Shown piece by piece: positions 1-11,924 of a DNA stretch of 64,000 nucleotides; position 1 is the first letter of the stretch; the number at the start of each line of letters is the position of its first letter. The stretch lies in contig OZ010791.1 of the NCBI GenBank assembly GCA_963932465.1, positions 155,293,915 through 155,357,914 on the forward strand, in the 5' to 3' direction. The DNA comes from Maratus speciosus. Its lineage: Eukaryota > Arthropoda > Arachnida > Araneae > Salticidae. The notes under the pieces were generated by a model. It was given only the letters and a program-made list of their open reading frames with translations. It made no database searches and was not told where the DNA came from. Both the position numbers and the translations under genes were made by a program.

Positions 1-61
1 TTAGTTTTGTTTTTACTATTCAGTACATTTGAAGAAGATAAGGTATCTCAGATGTCTCCCA

Positions 62-2030
62 AGAACCATTAGTTCAAACTGACCAATTTTTACAATTCAG
101 AATTCATTCGAGTAATGAAAACAGCAGAATCCACAGCATCATTAGCCATAAAAGCGAAAAACTTCCAATCATTAGATGTTAGCTGCATATGCAAAGAAAT
201 TGCTGGCCATCAGAGTTTCTTTACCAAAATCTAATTAATCCCAGCGTTACAGAAAGAATCGCTTAGGTCTTGAGGGAATCACGTCCGTAATGACTTAAAA
301 TAGAGGCGATGCGATGGCTTTTTGGATTTATTTTATGTTCTTGTACATTGTTTTCTTAGTTAGTTTTTTATTACCGTAAAAAGGATCGGTAAAAATGATT
401 TCAATGTGAAAAAAACGAGAGATCTAATAATTTACTTTTTTTTAAGGTGATTTTCTTCACGAAAATCTAATTAAGACCAGCCACAAAGAGAGAATTGCTA
501 GGGTCTTGAGGGAATCATCGCCGTAATGACTTAAACAAAAGGCGGTGCGATGGTTTTTTGGATTTATTTTGTGTTCTTGTAAATTGTTATCTTAGTTAGT
601 TTTTTATTACCGTAAAGAGGCTTGGTAAAAAGGGTTTCAATGTTTAAAAAACGAGAAATCTAATAATTTACTTTTTTCAAGGTGGTTTTCTTCACCAAAA
701 TCTAAATAAGCCCAGCGACAAAGAGAGAATCGCTAGGGTCTGGAGGGAATCATGGCCGTAATGGCTTAAACAAGAGGCGGTGCGATGGTTTTTTGGATTT
801 ATTTTGTGTTCTTGTAAATTGTTTTCTTAGTTTGTTTTTTATTACCGTAAAAAGGCTTTGTGAAAACGGTTTCAATGTTTAAAAAACGAGAAATCTAATA
901 ATTTCTTTTTTTCAAGGTGGTTCTCTTCACCAAAATCTAAATAAGCCCAGCAGCAAAGAAAGAATCGCTAGGGTCTTGAGGGAATCATGGCCGTAATGAC
1001 TTAAACAAGAGACGGTGCGATGGTTTTTTGGATTTATTTTGTGTTCTTGTAAATTGTTTTCTTAGTTTTTTATTACCGTACAGAGGATCGGTAAACATGG
1101 TTTGAATGTGAAAAAAACGAGAAATCTAATAATTTACTTTTTTAAGGTGATTCTTTACCAAAATCTAACTAAACCCAGCGACAAAGAAAGAATCGCTAAG
1201 GTCTTGAGGGACTCACGGCCGTAATGACTTAAACAAGAGGCGGTGCGAATGCGATGGCTTTTTGGATTTATTTTGTGTTCTTGTAAATTGTTTTCTTAGT
1301 TAGTTTTTTATTACCGTACAGAGGATCGGTAAAAATGGTTTCAATGTGAAAAAAACGAGAACTCTAATAACTTACTTTTTTAAGGTGATTTTCTTCACCA
1401 AAATCTAACTAAGCCCAGCGAAAAAGAAAGAATCGGTAAGGTCTTGAGGGAATCACGGCCGTAATGACTTAAACAAGAGGTGGTGCGATGACTTTTTGGA
1501 TTTATTTTGTGTTCTTGTAAATTGTTTTGTTAGTTTTTTATTACAGTAAAGAGGCTCGGTAAAAACAGTTTCAATGTGAAAAAAACGAGAAATCTAATTT
1601 TTTTTTTTCTTTTTTTTTTTTTTTTTAAGGTGAATGCTATATGGAAAGTTGAAAATATCTCTGAAAGATGACCGTACTTGTGAGCAAAGAAAAATAAGCG
1701 GAAATTGAAAACTAAGAAATTTGGAAATAGCATAGGTAAAATATTGCTGCAGTTGACTTGACTTTAAATTATGTTATTTTTTACTGTAATTTAATCATAC
1801 AAAAGATTAATTATTAGGAGAGGGAAAAAAATATTTATTTGAAAAATATAACATTTTCATTGATTTTTACTAGCTTTACTAATTGTTATGATTTCCAGTA
1901 GAAAAATTGACAAAACTGCATTGATATTTAGAAATGGGTAAAAACGAATGTACACTATTATCATCCATTTATAGGTGTATAGAGATCGAAAATCTACCGA
2001 TTACTATTTTTTTTCCTCGACATTTCTTCC
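62..2030. repeat. Array unit, copy A (with internal amplification)
   Basis: This stretch matches the other array units: it runs from the stretch beginning 'accattagttcaaactgacc' to the stretch near 2000 ending 'ccgattactatttttttt'. No protein domain is visible; the short ORFs are shadows that recur only because the DNA recurs. The copy is longer than the others because a 235-bp segment is amplified within it. After about 2030 it loses similarity and unrelated transposon-derived sequence begins. Confidence 0.8.
222..1640. repeat. Six tandem 235-bp sub-repeats
   Basis: The phrase 'ggtcttgaggg' or a one-base variant recurs near 267, 501, 735, 971, 1200 and 1440, giving a period of about 228-240 bp. 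Each sub-repeat runs from 'caccaaaatctaa' through 'gtaatgacttaaacaagagg' to 'acttttttaaggtg'. The other array units hold this segment once, so it was amplified locally inside copy A. Copies differ by point changes and small indels, including homopolymer length differences. Confidence 0.9.
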
Positions 2031-2180
2031 GAGAACATTAGCAATCTGAATTTCATTTGCAAGTGAGGATGTGATATAGTACATCTGTTCAAAGTACTTT
2101 TAAACAAAAATTTAGCATTGATGAAGTTAGAAATTAGGTTCAAATAGCTTTTTCACTTCTCTAGTGCTATTAGAACTTAA

Positions 2181-3180
2181 GTGTTGCGAATAATTCAGAA
2201 ATCGTTATCTGGAAATATTCGAGAGCTTCATCTCCTCGATTTTTTAGGCCCATCAGAATCCATTTTTTACACGAAAATACGGGAGCTAATGTCAATTAAA
2301 TGGATTATATTACAGCTCAGAAGAGTAAACTTATTCCTTTTAAAACAATCATTGATAGGCGTTAATTACAAACTAGCTTTAACGATGATTGATTGTAAAA
2401 TTTTTAATGTCATTACTAGTAATTTGTCAACTCAACGTTGATACCTATATCAGGCAACTTCAAACCAGTTTACTAATCTTGATGACATTTTCAAACTAAA
2501 AGTGAATAAAAATCATTTACAATTCAGGATGTCCACGTCACATGCCTGTATAAGAACGTTTGAGTGTAGCTTGTATTTGGCATACAAACGGGATATAAAG
2601 GAATGGCAAGTGTGCACTCCTGACGAGAAGAAAAAAGTTAAAATTTCAAAACAAAATTTACAAAAAAGATTTCGTTTACAATTAGGACTTCTCTTCGATA
2701 AATGAAAGTTCGGATTTGGAAGCACAAAAGATTCTTTGAAAACTCAACTATTTCTGCTTCCATAAGGAGCTTAGACGAAGATTTGATCAAACAATTCCAC
2801 GTCATATTACAAGTAATTTCTTAGCATTCATTTGATCAATTTCGTGGTTTATTGCTCACAAATAGCTTGTAAATTCGTCGAATTGTATTCCTAGTTCTAT
2901 ATGCCAACTTCAGTGCACAAACTACTTATTCATGACACAGAAATAATAGCTTCCCCATTATTGCCAGTTGGGCAAATGTTGGTAGATGCTCAAGAATCGT
3001 GCAACAAATTGATCAAAAGGTATCGAGAAGATTTCTCCCTAAAATGCAGTAGGACTTAAACAATGGAATATTTTTTTGCGCGCTTTTAATGTTATCGGAT
3101 CCCTTTATTTCGAGCTTACGTAAATTGACATTGAAGAAACTAATATCCTTGCCCCTAGAGGCATAGAAACTTCTGTAAAA
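2181..3180 (+). pseudogene. Decayed gene of an unnamed multicopy arthropod protein family
   Basis: Fragments in different frames line up, in order, with an uncharacterised protein I remember as multicopy in arthropod and cnidarian genomes and presume to be transposon-encoded. They are: 'LTMIDCKIFNVIT' (frame of 2181), 'HACIRTFECSLYLAYKRDIK' (frame of 2502), then after a TGA at 2703-2705 'GFGSTKDS' in the same frame. A frame change near 2735 gives 'SLDEDLIKQFHVILQVIS', ended by a stop. The frame of 2901 gives 'MPTSVHKLLIHDTEII', 'LLPVGQ' and 'DAQESCNK', ending at 3057-3059. The frame of 3083 gives 'SDPFISSLRKL'. At least two stops and three frame changes make it a pseudogene. The family's function is not known to me. 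It interrupts the repeat array, so it probably marks an inserted element whose ends I cannot define. Confidence 0.75.
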
Positions 3181-3699
3181 TATTTCGACACCTCCCCTTC
3201 TGGAGAGCCTGCTTAGTATACTACAGATTACTTAGAAGATGAATTTTAGAATATCCTTTCGCTTTATTTTAATAATATATATAGAAATTAAGCCTTTTAG
3301 TATTTTATTTTTCATTAAAGTACTTAATTGTATTTCATAAATAAATACACATCGTTTAATTTCGATTAAAAACATCTTAGTTCCTTGAAAACACATTGTA
3401 ACGTTTAGCTTTGAAACTTTTTAATTTCAAAACTCGAAATATTTTATTTAAATCTAATGGTTTTTATTTTTAATTCGCCATTTTTTAACATTTAATTTTT
3501 GAATCGTTCTTAGCATCATCAAAATCACCTGTATACGAAATTTCATCGAAATTGAATAACTTTCATAGAATTTTAATTTTAAGTCCGCCATTTTGTTTTT
3601 TAGAATTTTAATTTTAGAATCGAGATCAGCGTCCTAAAAAACACCTGTGTACGAAATTTCGTGGCATTTAAATAATATTTTCATATTTTGGCCAGCTTT
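3181..3699. other. AT-rich spacer with a diverged 100-bp duplication
   Basis: No gene is visible. Two imperfect copies of about 100 bp lie at roughly 3465-3565 and 3570-3670; both contain 'cgccatttt' followed by 'acacctgt' or 'tcacctgta' and 'tacgaaatttc'. It may be the far end of the element carrying the preceding pseudogene. Confidence 0.5.
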
Positions 3700-4455
3700 T
3701 CGGGATTTTGCCCCACTGTGCGATGCGGTGGATTTTTGGATTTATTCTGTGTTCTTATAAACTGTTTTCTAGTTACTTTATTATCACCGTAGAGAGGCGC
3801 CAAAAAAATGGTTTCAATGGGGAAAAAAAAGAGAGAGAGAAATCTAACAATGGATTTCTTTAAGGTGAATGGTATATGAAAATTGAAAAATATCCCTGAA
3901 AGGTGAACGTACTTGTGAGGAAAGGAAAGCAAGCGGAAATTCATAACTAAATATAAGAAACTTGGAAACAACATACTGTAAAGTAGTGTTGTAATTGACT
4001 TAATATTTAATTATTTTCTGTTGTAATTTAAATAATAAAAATTATTAATTATTAAGAATAATAAAAACTTTCCAAGAGTACACTGCAAGAGTACATTCCA
4101 AGTTAGAAATTAATAAAATCATTAACCAATCTACATAATATCATATAGATGTATATAGATTAAAAATCGACAGTTTATTATTTTATATGAATCGAGTGAT
4201 TATACTTAGCCTATTTCACTATTTTATTTTGTAACGTCCGATAAAAAAAATTTGAAATGCAAATATTTCGCAAAGGACCATTAATTCAAACTGACCAATT
4301 TCTAAAATCCAGAATCCATTCAGCTCACAGAAACAATACAATCCACAGCATCATTAGCCGTAAAAGGGAACAACTTCCAATTGTCAGCATTATGTGTTAG
4401 CAGCACATGCAAAGAAATTGCTGTCATCAGAGCTTTTTCACCAAAATCTAATTAA

Positions 4456-4875
4456 GGCTGTTCTCAAATCCAAAGGGTCAACTTTCTGACATAAGTTTTA
4501 ATTCATTTTCGTTCGGAAACGCATGAAACTTGAAGGTGTTGTTATTCAGAAACTATGTCATCGAACTGTTTTTTCCATTTTCTCGTAAACGCAATATGTC
4601 TTTCAGGAAATACTGTCAAAGTTAATATTTTGAACCGAACTTCCGAACGAAAGAAAAAAAATCCAGGCAGTAAGGGGAGAAAAATGCCGTGTCGCGTGAT
4701 CAAAATCGCTCATAACTCTATAGGTAATTGATTGATCCAAAAATGGAAAACACAGCTCGATTCCAAATCGTTTCCATGGTGAGGCTTTCCAATTTCATAT
4801 CTTTCCGTTAAAAAATGAATTTGTAAATGTGTCAAAATGTTTTGAACTTGTTGAGCAAAGCAGTTGAGAACATCC
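4456..4875 (+). mobile_element. TTAA-flanked MITE, copy 1
   Basis: A 420-bp element flanked by TTAA at 4452-4455 and 4876-4879. It starts 'GGCTGTTCTCAA', and the reverse complement of its end starts 'GGATGTTCTCAA'. Sister array copies without it read straight through (for example near 9762, 'aatctaattaatcccagcga'), so the empty site is present in this same window. TTAA duplication is typical of the piggyBac superfamily; no transposase is present. Confidence 0.85.
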
Positions 4876-4909
4876 TTAAGTCCAACAACAAAGAAGCAAT
4901 TCGTTAAGG

Positions 4910-6097
4910 CAGCCATACTCAACCTGCGGTCCGTGGGCCGCATGTGGCCCGGCGATCTTTTATATGAGGCCCAAGACACATAATCATTAATCCACATTTA
5001 TAAAATAATTGAAATGTGCATAAAAAGTAATGAACTTCGTTGTTCTTTTATATTTTTTCATGGGAAGTCACCACTCGTGGACAGCCAACCTTGCGGTATA
5101 GGGACTAAAATTGTTGTTTTATATATCTTCATGGGAAGGCAAAATCTGACCTGTTATTTATAATTGATTTAAAATTATGTTAAAATATCTTAAATGCTGT
5201 TTTCTTAGTCAAAAATGCTCTTTACAGGTCTTTGTAGTCTTATTTGTGCTAAAGAAGTATATGCATTTCTTAATCATCAACACTAATGAAACATGAGTCT
5301 AAAGTAATTAAATTTGCACTATATATCTGCAAATAAAAATATACAAATTTTTGCATTGAGTAAAAGATTTATAAGAGAAAATTTCCTAATTTATTTTCTA
5401 TAGAACTTCGAAATTCTGAATTAGTATATTATTAGTTTTATACTTACTATATAGCTAATACTTCTTTTTAGGGTTTTTTTGTCGAAGAATAAAATTGGTA
5501 TCGAAAATTTTATGCACCACTAATTCCAAACAACAAAATTTCCCGTACATTTCTACAAGATTTTCTACGGAATTTATTTTAAAAGAAATGTGACTTGCTT
5601 CAGCTTAACACTTATTTGACTTCTTTTTTTCAATAAAATTTCTGGTTTGAAAAAGACTTAACTAAGCCGTGGCGGATACACGTGAAATTTCGGTAATTGT
5701 GTTAAAACTTTTTGGTAACATTTCTTTGACGACAAAGAAAAATGTTCAATCTTACTGATAGTATTAACTATGTTATACTACTTACGTTAACCCTTTCCGG
5801 CGCGGAATAATGCTGTTTGAAATATGAAGAAATGATGGACTGACACCAGAATTTACAAACGAATTTATTAGAAAATAAATACTTACTTATTTCCCGATAC
5901 CTTGTAAAAGGAAAATTTTAATTAGAAATTCTTGGCGCCGTTTGTCAGTTTTGGAATTAAAATTAGGTATCCTTTTTTTTGGACACCGCCCGCTAAAAGG
6001 TTAGCTTACACTTTTAATTACTCTTTTATACATGTGTCGCGGCCCGCCTAACGTCGCAAACCTATGTTTGCGGCCCGCGACAAAAAAAAAATGATTG
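4910..6097. mobile_element. hAT-like non-autonomous element
   Basis: A 1188-bp insertion in array copy C. Its flanks 4902-4909 (cgttaagg) and 6098-6105 (cattaagg) are an 8-bp duplication with one mismatch, as expected for hAT. Its ends are 'CAGCCATACTCAACC' and, reverse-complemented, 'CAATCATTTTTT'. The start 'ctcaacctgcggtccgtggg' resembles widespread hAT termini. No transposase reading frame is left. A smaller TTAA-flanked MITE lies inside near its 3' end. Confidence 0.7.
5791..6000 (+). mobile_element. TTAA-type MITE with CCCTTTCCGGCG ends (copy 1)
   Basis: Starts 'CCCTTTCCGGCGCGG' after TTAA (5787-5790) and ends '...CACCGCCCGCTAAAAGG' before TTAG. The inverted ends and TTAA flank suggest a piggyBac-type MITE. 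It shares 'cgccgtttgtcagttttgga' with a reverse copy near 24190-24380 and a truncated copy at 49733-49827. Confidence 0.65.
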
Positions 6098-6239
6098 CAT
6101 TAAGGTCTTGAAAGATTCACTGTCGTAATGACTTAAACTAGAGACGATGCGATGACTTTTTGGATTTATTAAGTCTTCTTATAAATTGTTTTCTTGTTAG
6201 TTTATGATCACCGTAGAGAGGCTCCGTAAAAATGGTTTC

Positions 6240-6274
<35 letters not shown>

Positions 6275-6666
6275 CGAGAATTCTAACAATAGACTTTTTT
6301 TAAAAAAGGTGAATGGTATATGGAAAGTGGAAAATATCCGTGAAAGGTGAACGTGAGGAAGCAAGTGGAAATTGATAACTAAATATAAGAAACTTGGAAA
6401 AAACATACTGTAAAGTAGTGTCGTAATTGACTTAATATTTAATTGAGTTATTTTTTGTTGTAAATTAATAATAAAAATTATTAATTATTAAGATTAATAA
6501 AAAAAATTGAAAGAGTACATTCCAAGTTAGAAATGGATAAAATCACTAACCAATATACATAACATCATATAGATGTATATCGATCACAAATTGGCAGTTT
6601 TTTATTTTTTATGCACCAAATGATTGCATATAGCCTGCAGTGTTCTGTTTTGTTTTTTAATGTCCG

Positions 6667-6707
<41 letters not shown>

Positions 6708-7492
6708 AATGCAAATATTTCATAAAGGACCATTAATTTCGACTGACCAATTTCTAAAATCCAGAATCCATTTTGGGTAATGAAAACAGCACAATCTACG
6801 GCATCATTAGGCGTAAAAGGGAACAACATCCAATTATGAACATTAGATGTTAGCTTCACAAACAAAGAAAATGCTGCCATCAGAGTTTCTAAACCAATAT
6901 CTAATTAAGTACAGCAGCAAAGAATGAATTCGTTGAGGTCTTGAGAGAACCCACCGTCCTAAATGACTTAAACTAGAGACGATGTGATGGCTTTTATGAT
7001 TTATTTTCTGTTTTTGTAAGTTGTTTTCTAGTTAGTTGTTGATCACTGTAGAGAGAATCGATAAAAATGGTTTTAAATTGTAGGAAATGGGATATTTCGA
7101 TAACAATACACTATTTAAGGGAGGGGGGCGGGTGAGTGGTGTATGGAAAGTGGAAAATATCCCTGAAAGATGTATATACTTGTGAGCAAAGAAAAATAAT
7201 CAGAAATTGCTAACTAAGAAATTTGGAAGTAACACATGTAAAATATTGTTGCAGTTCACTTGACTTTATATTAAGTTATTTTTATTCTAATTTAATCATA
7301 AAAATTATTGATTTACTAGTAGTTCAAAAATGTACTTATTTGAAGAAATGCAATATTTTAATTTGTTTTTACCAGCCCTACTAATTAATAGGATCTTGAG
7401 TGGAAAATTATAAAGCTACATTACAAATAAGAAATTAATAAAAACGAATAAAAACGAATTTACACCTTTTTTATCCAGTTACATTCATGTAT

Positions 7493-7681
7493 CAGGGTTG
7501 TCATATTTGCCGCATTTCCATTCCAAAATTCCGAAATCACACAGGAACCGTCTAAAGAAGAATCTACATTTTAAATAGTCACGAAATCTCTGTTATTAAA
7601 TAAAAAAGAATGTGCTGTTCGTATTTTCTGGTGTGAACTAGAAATTTCGGCATTTGAACGGAGGCCAAACTGGCAACTCTG
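7493..7681. mobile_element. Short MITE with CAGRGTTGYCA ends
   Basis: A 189-bp insertion in array copy D, absent from the other copies. It starts 'CAGGGTTGTCATATTTGCCG', and its reverse complement starts 'CAGAGTTGCCAGTTTGGCC'. An internal 'aaattccgaaat ... gaaatttcgg' pairing extends the inverted repeat. The ends resemble hAT MITEs; the target duplication is too diverged to call. Confidence 0.65.
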
Positions 7682-8002
7682 AGGTTTATACAGATCGCAA
7701 ATCTACAGATTACTATGTTTTATGCGTCAAATGATTGCATGTAGCCTATAACTCTCTGTTTTGTTTTGTAATGTCCGATATATATATATATGTATTTTTT
7801 CAATTGCAAATGTTTCACAAAGGCCCATAAATTCAAACTGACCAATTTCTAAAATCCAGAATCCATTCGGATAATGAAAACAGCACAATCCACAGCATCA
7901 TTAGCCGTAAAAGAGAACAACTTCTAATCATCAGCATTAGATATTAGCTGCACATGCAAAGAAAATGCTGCCATCAGAGTTTCATCAACAAAATATAATT
8001 AA

Positions 8003-8330
8003 GGCCTACTTTCTGACACATTTCTGAATTCATTTTTTAGAAATGTTCGGAAATGCGTGAAAAGCAGGTGTTCTTATTCAGAAACGATGTAATCGGATGG
8101 TGTTTTCCATTTTTTGGTAAATGCAGAAGATCTTTTTCTGTCGAAGTCGACGTTTTGAACAGAATTTCTGGGTGGGGAAAAAGTAAAAACCTGTCGTCAT
8201 GGACACCAACTGCTTATAACTCGATAAGTAATTCATTTATCAAACAATGAAAAACATCTTTCGATTCCAGATCACTTCAATAGTTAGCTCTGCAAGTGCA
8301 GTGTTTTTGCGTTATAAAGAAGGCACAAAG
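8003..8330 (+). mobile_element. Degenerate TTAA MITE at the same array position as copy 1
   Basis: It follows TTAA at 7999-8002 in array copy E, at the position that carries the 420-bp MITE in copy C. Shared blocks include 'tttctgac', 'cggaaatgcgtgaaa', 'attcagaaacgatgt' and 'tataactcgataagtaatt'. The 5' end and much of the 3' end are lost. The shared site means the insertion predates duplication of the array unit. Confidence 0.6.
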
Positions 8331-8958
8331 CAACAAAGAAGGAATTCGTTTAGGCCGTGAGCGAATCACGGTCGTAAACTACCGATGATGCGATTTTTAT
8401 TTATTTAATTATTTATTAATTTTTTTGTGTGTTGTAAATTGTTTTCCAATTAATTTTTGATCACCGTACAAAAAGCTCGGTAAAAATGGTTTTAATGAGA
8501 AATTTGGATAACAGTTTACCATTTAAAGGAAAAGAAGTGAATGGTATATAGAAAATGGAAAATATCCTTGAATGATTAACGCGCTTCTGAGCTAAAAAAA
8601 TAAGCAGATATTGGTAACTGAGAAATTTGGAAATAGCATAAGTAAAGTATTGTTGCAGTTCACTTGATTTTAAATTAGTATATTTTTTATTCCAATTTTA
8701 TCACAAAAATTATCAAGTTGTTGAAAAAAAATTTTATATTTTAATTGATTCTTACCAGCTCTGCTAATTCATATGATCTTGAATTAAAAAAAATTATAAA
8801 ACTGCATTACAATAAAAAATGAATAGAAACGAATTTACACCGTTTTGATCCATTTACCTAGATGTATACTGATCGCAAATCTACCTATTACTATTTTTTA
8901 TGCACCAAATTATTGCATGCAGCCTATAACTCTGTTTTGTTTTGTAATGTCCGATATA

Positions 8959-9552
8959 CAGGGTAATTCACAAAAAGTTTACAAAATGACATGGCAAATC
9001 CGGCATACAGCAAGGATAAAAAATCACATAGGAACATAGGGTCGCAAACCACTTATTTAGTCGCAAATACAGGGTGTGTCATCGTAATTGAACCCGGGTT
9101 GACGGTCATAATTTCGAGGAAAATAAAACATTGTAATGAAAATGCAACCATATGTACCTTGTTTTGTGTGAAATGTGATAACATCACGAAAAGATCGGGA
9201 AAAACATGTTGCTGAAGCAAGCGATGATACCGTATGAATTGCTAGTCACAGTCCAAAATGTGGGGCGTCAAGTGCATACTGCTGGCGCGTATAATGAAAA
9301 CTTCTACCACTTTTGTTTGGTGTTATTACATTTACAACAAAGGTGAGAATATCTGTTAAATGTTTTATTATAATATACTTCAGTTTTCTGAAAGTTATTA
9401 TCAAAAAACTTGCCAAATTGAGTTAGAATTAAACACCCTGTATTTATAACTAAATAAGTGGTAATACCCTATGTTCCTATGTGGTTTTTCATCCTTGTTG
9501 TATGCCTGATTTGCCATGTCATTTTGTAAAACTTTTTTTTTTAATCACCCTC
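8959..9552. mobile_element. TA-flanked element with 120-bp inverted repeats
   Basis: A 594-bp insertion in array copy F, flanked by TA (8957-8958, 9553-9554). The left arm (8959-9075) and the right arm (9430-9552, reverse complement) share 'caaaatgacatggcaaatc', 'cacataggaacatagggt' and 'cacttatttagt'. TA targets and 'CAGGGT' ends fit Tc1/mariner MITEs. The centre encodes nothing I recognise. Copy E shows the empty site. Confidence 0.8.
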
Positions 9553-9960
9553 TATTTAAAAAAAGCAATTGCAAATGTTTCACAAAGGCCCATAAATTCA
9601 AACTGACCAATTTCTAAAATCCGAAACCCATCCGGGTAATGAAAACGGCACAATCCACAGCATCATTAGCCGTAAAAGCGAACAACTTCTAATCATCAGC
9701 ATTAGATGTTAGCTTCACATGCAAAGGAAATGCTACCATCAGAGTTTCTTCGCCAAAATCTAATTAATCCCAGCGACAAAGAAGGGATTCGCTGAGGTCT
9801 TGGGGGAATCACGGCCGAAATGACTTAAAAGAGATAGGATGCTACAGTTTTTGTATTTACTTTGTTTTATCGTAAATTGTTTTCTAGTTAGTTTTTGATC
9901 ATCGTAGAAAAGTTTGGAAAAAAGCGATTTCAGTGTGAAAGAAAAGGAAATAGTAAATCG

Positions 9961-10540
9961 TTTTATGACAAACTAATTCTTTTCACAATGGTTCTGGGAA
10001 TTAAAAAAGGTTAAAGAAATAGATTGAAAGTGATAAATGAAAAAAAAATTCCTTATAAAATCTGAGAATAAATTCATAAAAATAAGGAATTATAGGCAGG
10101 GTGCCGGTGCCTCTATAAGACAGTTGCAAAATAGAAGCAATAAAACTTAAGCGGTCAGGACAAATTTTGAAAAAACTAATCGCCAAACATCTCTGAAAGG
10201 CTGAAATTATCGCCAAGCTAATGCCTGTTGATTTGTTTCCATATCTTATCGAACTCGCCCACGGCTCTAGCGAGTTTGGCGAAGTTCTTGAAGCCACGGT
10301 TTGGACAAAAACTTCAGTTTGATCATGCGTCCTGTGCGTATGTCGCCACTTTCTTATAACAGGTACCCTAATTATAGGTAGAGTTAAATGCTTTTAAATA
10401 TTTATATATCTACAAGAGACGATAAGCAATGGTGAAGTCGCTCAGTACAACTTTTAAGTTGTAGAGATAAAATCTTGGAATATAAGCAAGATACAATAAT
10501 GATATTTTCCTTTTTAAAAATTCATTTTCATCTCTACCGC
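9961..10540. other. Unassigned spacer
   Basis: Similarity to the array is lost. The segment 10200-10320 is less AT-rich than its surroundings, but I recognise no gene in it on either strand. Confidence 0.4.
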
Positions 10541-10544
10541 TCTT

Positions 10545-10703
10545 GGGTTGGGATCCAGTTAAATTTTGCGCTGTTAGCGAAACGAGATTGAACAATCAAA
10601 AGCCTGTATTACTGCCAACGTTTCGCTGTTTCAAGTAATCAACTTTTGTGATTGGACAATCTCGTTTCGTTTACAGCGCAGAATCTATCTAGATCCCGGC
10701 CCT
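10545..10703. mobile_element. Foldback element
   Basis: Inverted arms of about 50 bp: the left arm contains 'gcgctgttagcgaaacgaga' and the right arm reads back as 'gcgctgtaaacgaaacgaga', followed by 'ttg(a/t)(a/c)caatcA(C)AAAAG'. The loop is about 45 bp. The structure suits a small MITE; no target duplication could be fixed. Confidence 0.65.
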
Positions 10704-11920
10704 TGAAGACATAAAATATATACAATCTATCAGAGTTTTATAGATGATTTTTTTTCATGGTGGTGGCAATGCGTGTCGGAACGTAAGAAGAATAAACGAA
10801 GGAATTTTTTAAATGCGTCTGTCTGGTACCGGAGAGCTTCGAAGTTTCGTAAAATTCAAAGAGTCTTAGCACGGTGAATTTTGTTTGTAGTAGAATGAAA
10901 TTTGTATTGTTTTACTCGTCAGAGCATGGATGAAATTTTTTTAACTATAATTTATAGAACCCTAGGACCGTATAAAAAATTAAAGAGCGAAATTTTTAAA
11001 AAATAATAGCAGTACTATTTCACCAACATAATCTTAATGCCTACTTTATTTTGAACACTTAAGCAATTTACATTGTGTACGTATATCCAACATTCAAACG
11101 GCTAAAGTGCATATCAGTCTTTTTAAGACATCCTGTCGCTGTTGGCGTTCAAAAGTGAAGGGGTCGAAAATTTATTTTACTGGATATCCTGTCCTTGTAA
11201 TTACTTTATAACCACCTTTCTATCTTCATTGGTTTGTGAATTATCGGTTTTTAAAATTTTTCCTAGCTTTTGGATCATTGCGATATACATGTATTTAAAA
11301 AAATAGTTTTTGATACCATGATGAAGTTAGGGAGGGGGGGGGGGTCGTTTTGCATAGTTTTGGTAAGTACAACACGCTATAATCCAAAGCAAACCCCAGT
11401 CTGATATAATTCGTTTCCTGTAAAGTTTCACCAGGCAATAATTTAGTAAACTTTTCCATGGAAAAGACTATTTTAATGTTCAAAGAAGAGGATAATAGAT
11501 GGAAATATTAGTGGTCTTCCCCCTCCCCCCATACTCAGCAAAACTCTTTAGCTGTTACTATTAGTAAGATCAGAGAGAAAGTGTCATTCAATCTGCGTGC
11601 TTTAATACGCTAAGAATACATATGTATTAAGCCAATACGCCAATCACAAAATATCCGTTAGACTGGAAGGGATATTAAAATTTGAACTAGATACACGCCA
11701 AGTACAGAAACCACATTTGGCTATCAATTAAAAAGTGAAATAAAAAGGCAAACCTATTATTTCTTAGAGAAGTATAACGGCAAGGATAATTAATGACAAA
11801 TATCTACTTGCAGGCAGATGTGAAAATGTAATTTATGGGTCTTTTAAGGATTATACGAGGCGCCAGAAAGCTTAAATTAAATTTATTATCTTTAGATTAC
11901 GTAAACAGATTTGTAAAAAG
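10704..11920. other. Unassigned AT-rich spacer
   Basis: No gene or repeat family recognised. It holds a G-run at about 11333-11345 and a C-run near 11521-11530. Confidence 0.4.
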
Positions 11921-11924
11921 CGCA

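Larger units (their letters stand above)
3700..9960. repeat. Diverged array of 0.85-0.9-kb units (copies B-F)
   Basis: A common unit is followed through markers such as 'atgcaccaaatgattgcat', 'cacagcatcattagccgtaa', 'gtaatgacttaaac' and 'ggtgaatggtatatgg'. The junction marker near 'tttttatgcaccaaat' falls at about 4180, 6600, 7712 and 8886. After subtracting nested insertions the unit is about 0.81-0.93 kb. No copy holds a conserved ORF. The outermost copies are partial. The array shares no obvious similarity to a coding family, and it could be a satellite or a tandemly duplicated non-autonomous transposon. Confidence 0.8.

Noticed and set aside
222..1640. CRISPR-like array
   Set aside because: The 235-bp units are contiguous diverged tandem repeats without unique spacers, in a eukaryotic context.
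1530..6406. Minus-strand short ORFs with similar peptides at 1530, 3681 and 6197
   Set aside because: They recur because the array DNA recurs; frames are broken by poly-A/T length changes and there is no domain, so they are not genes.
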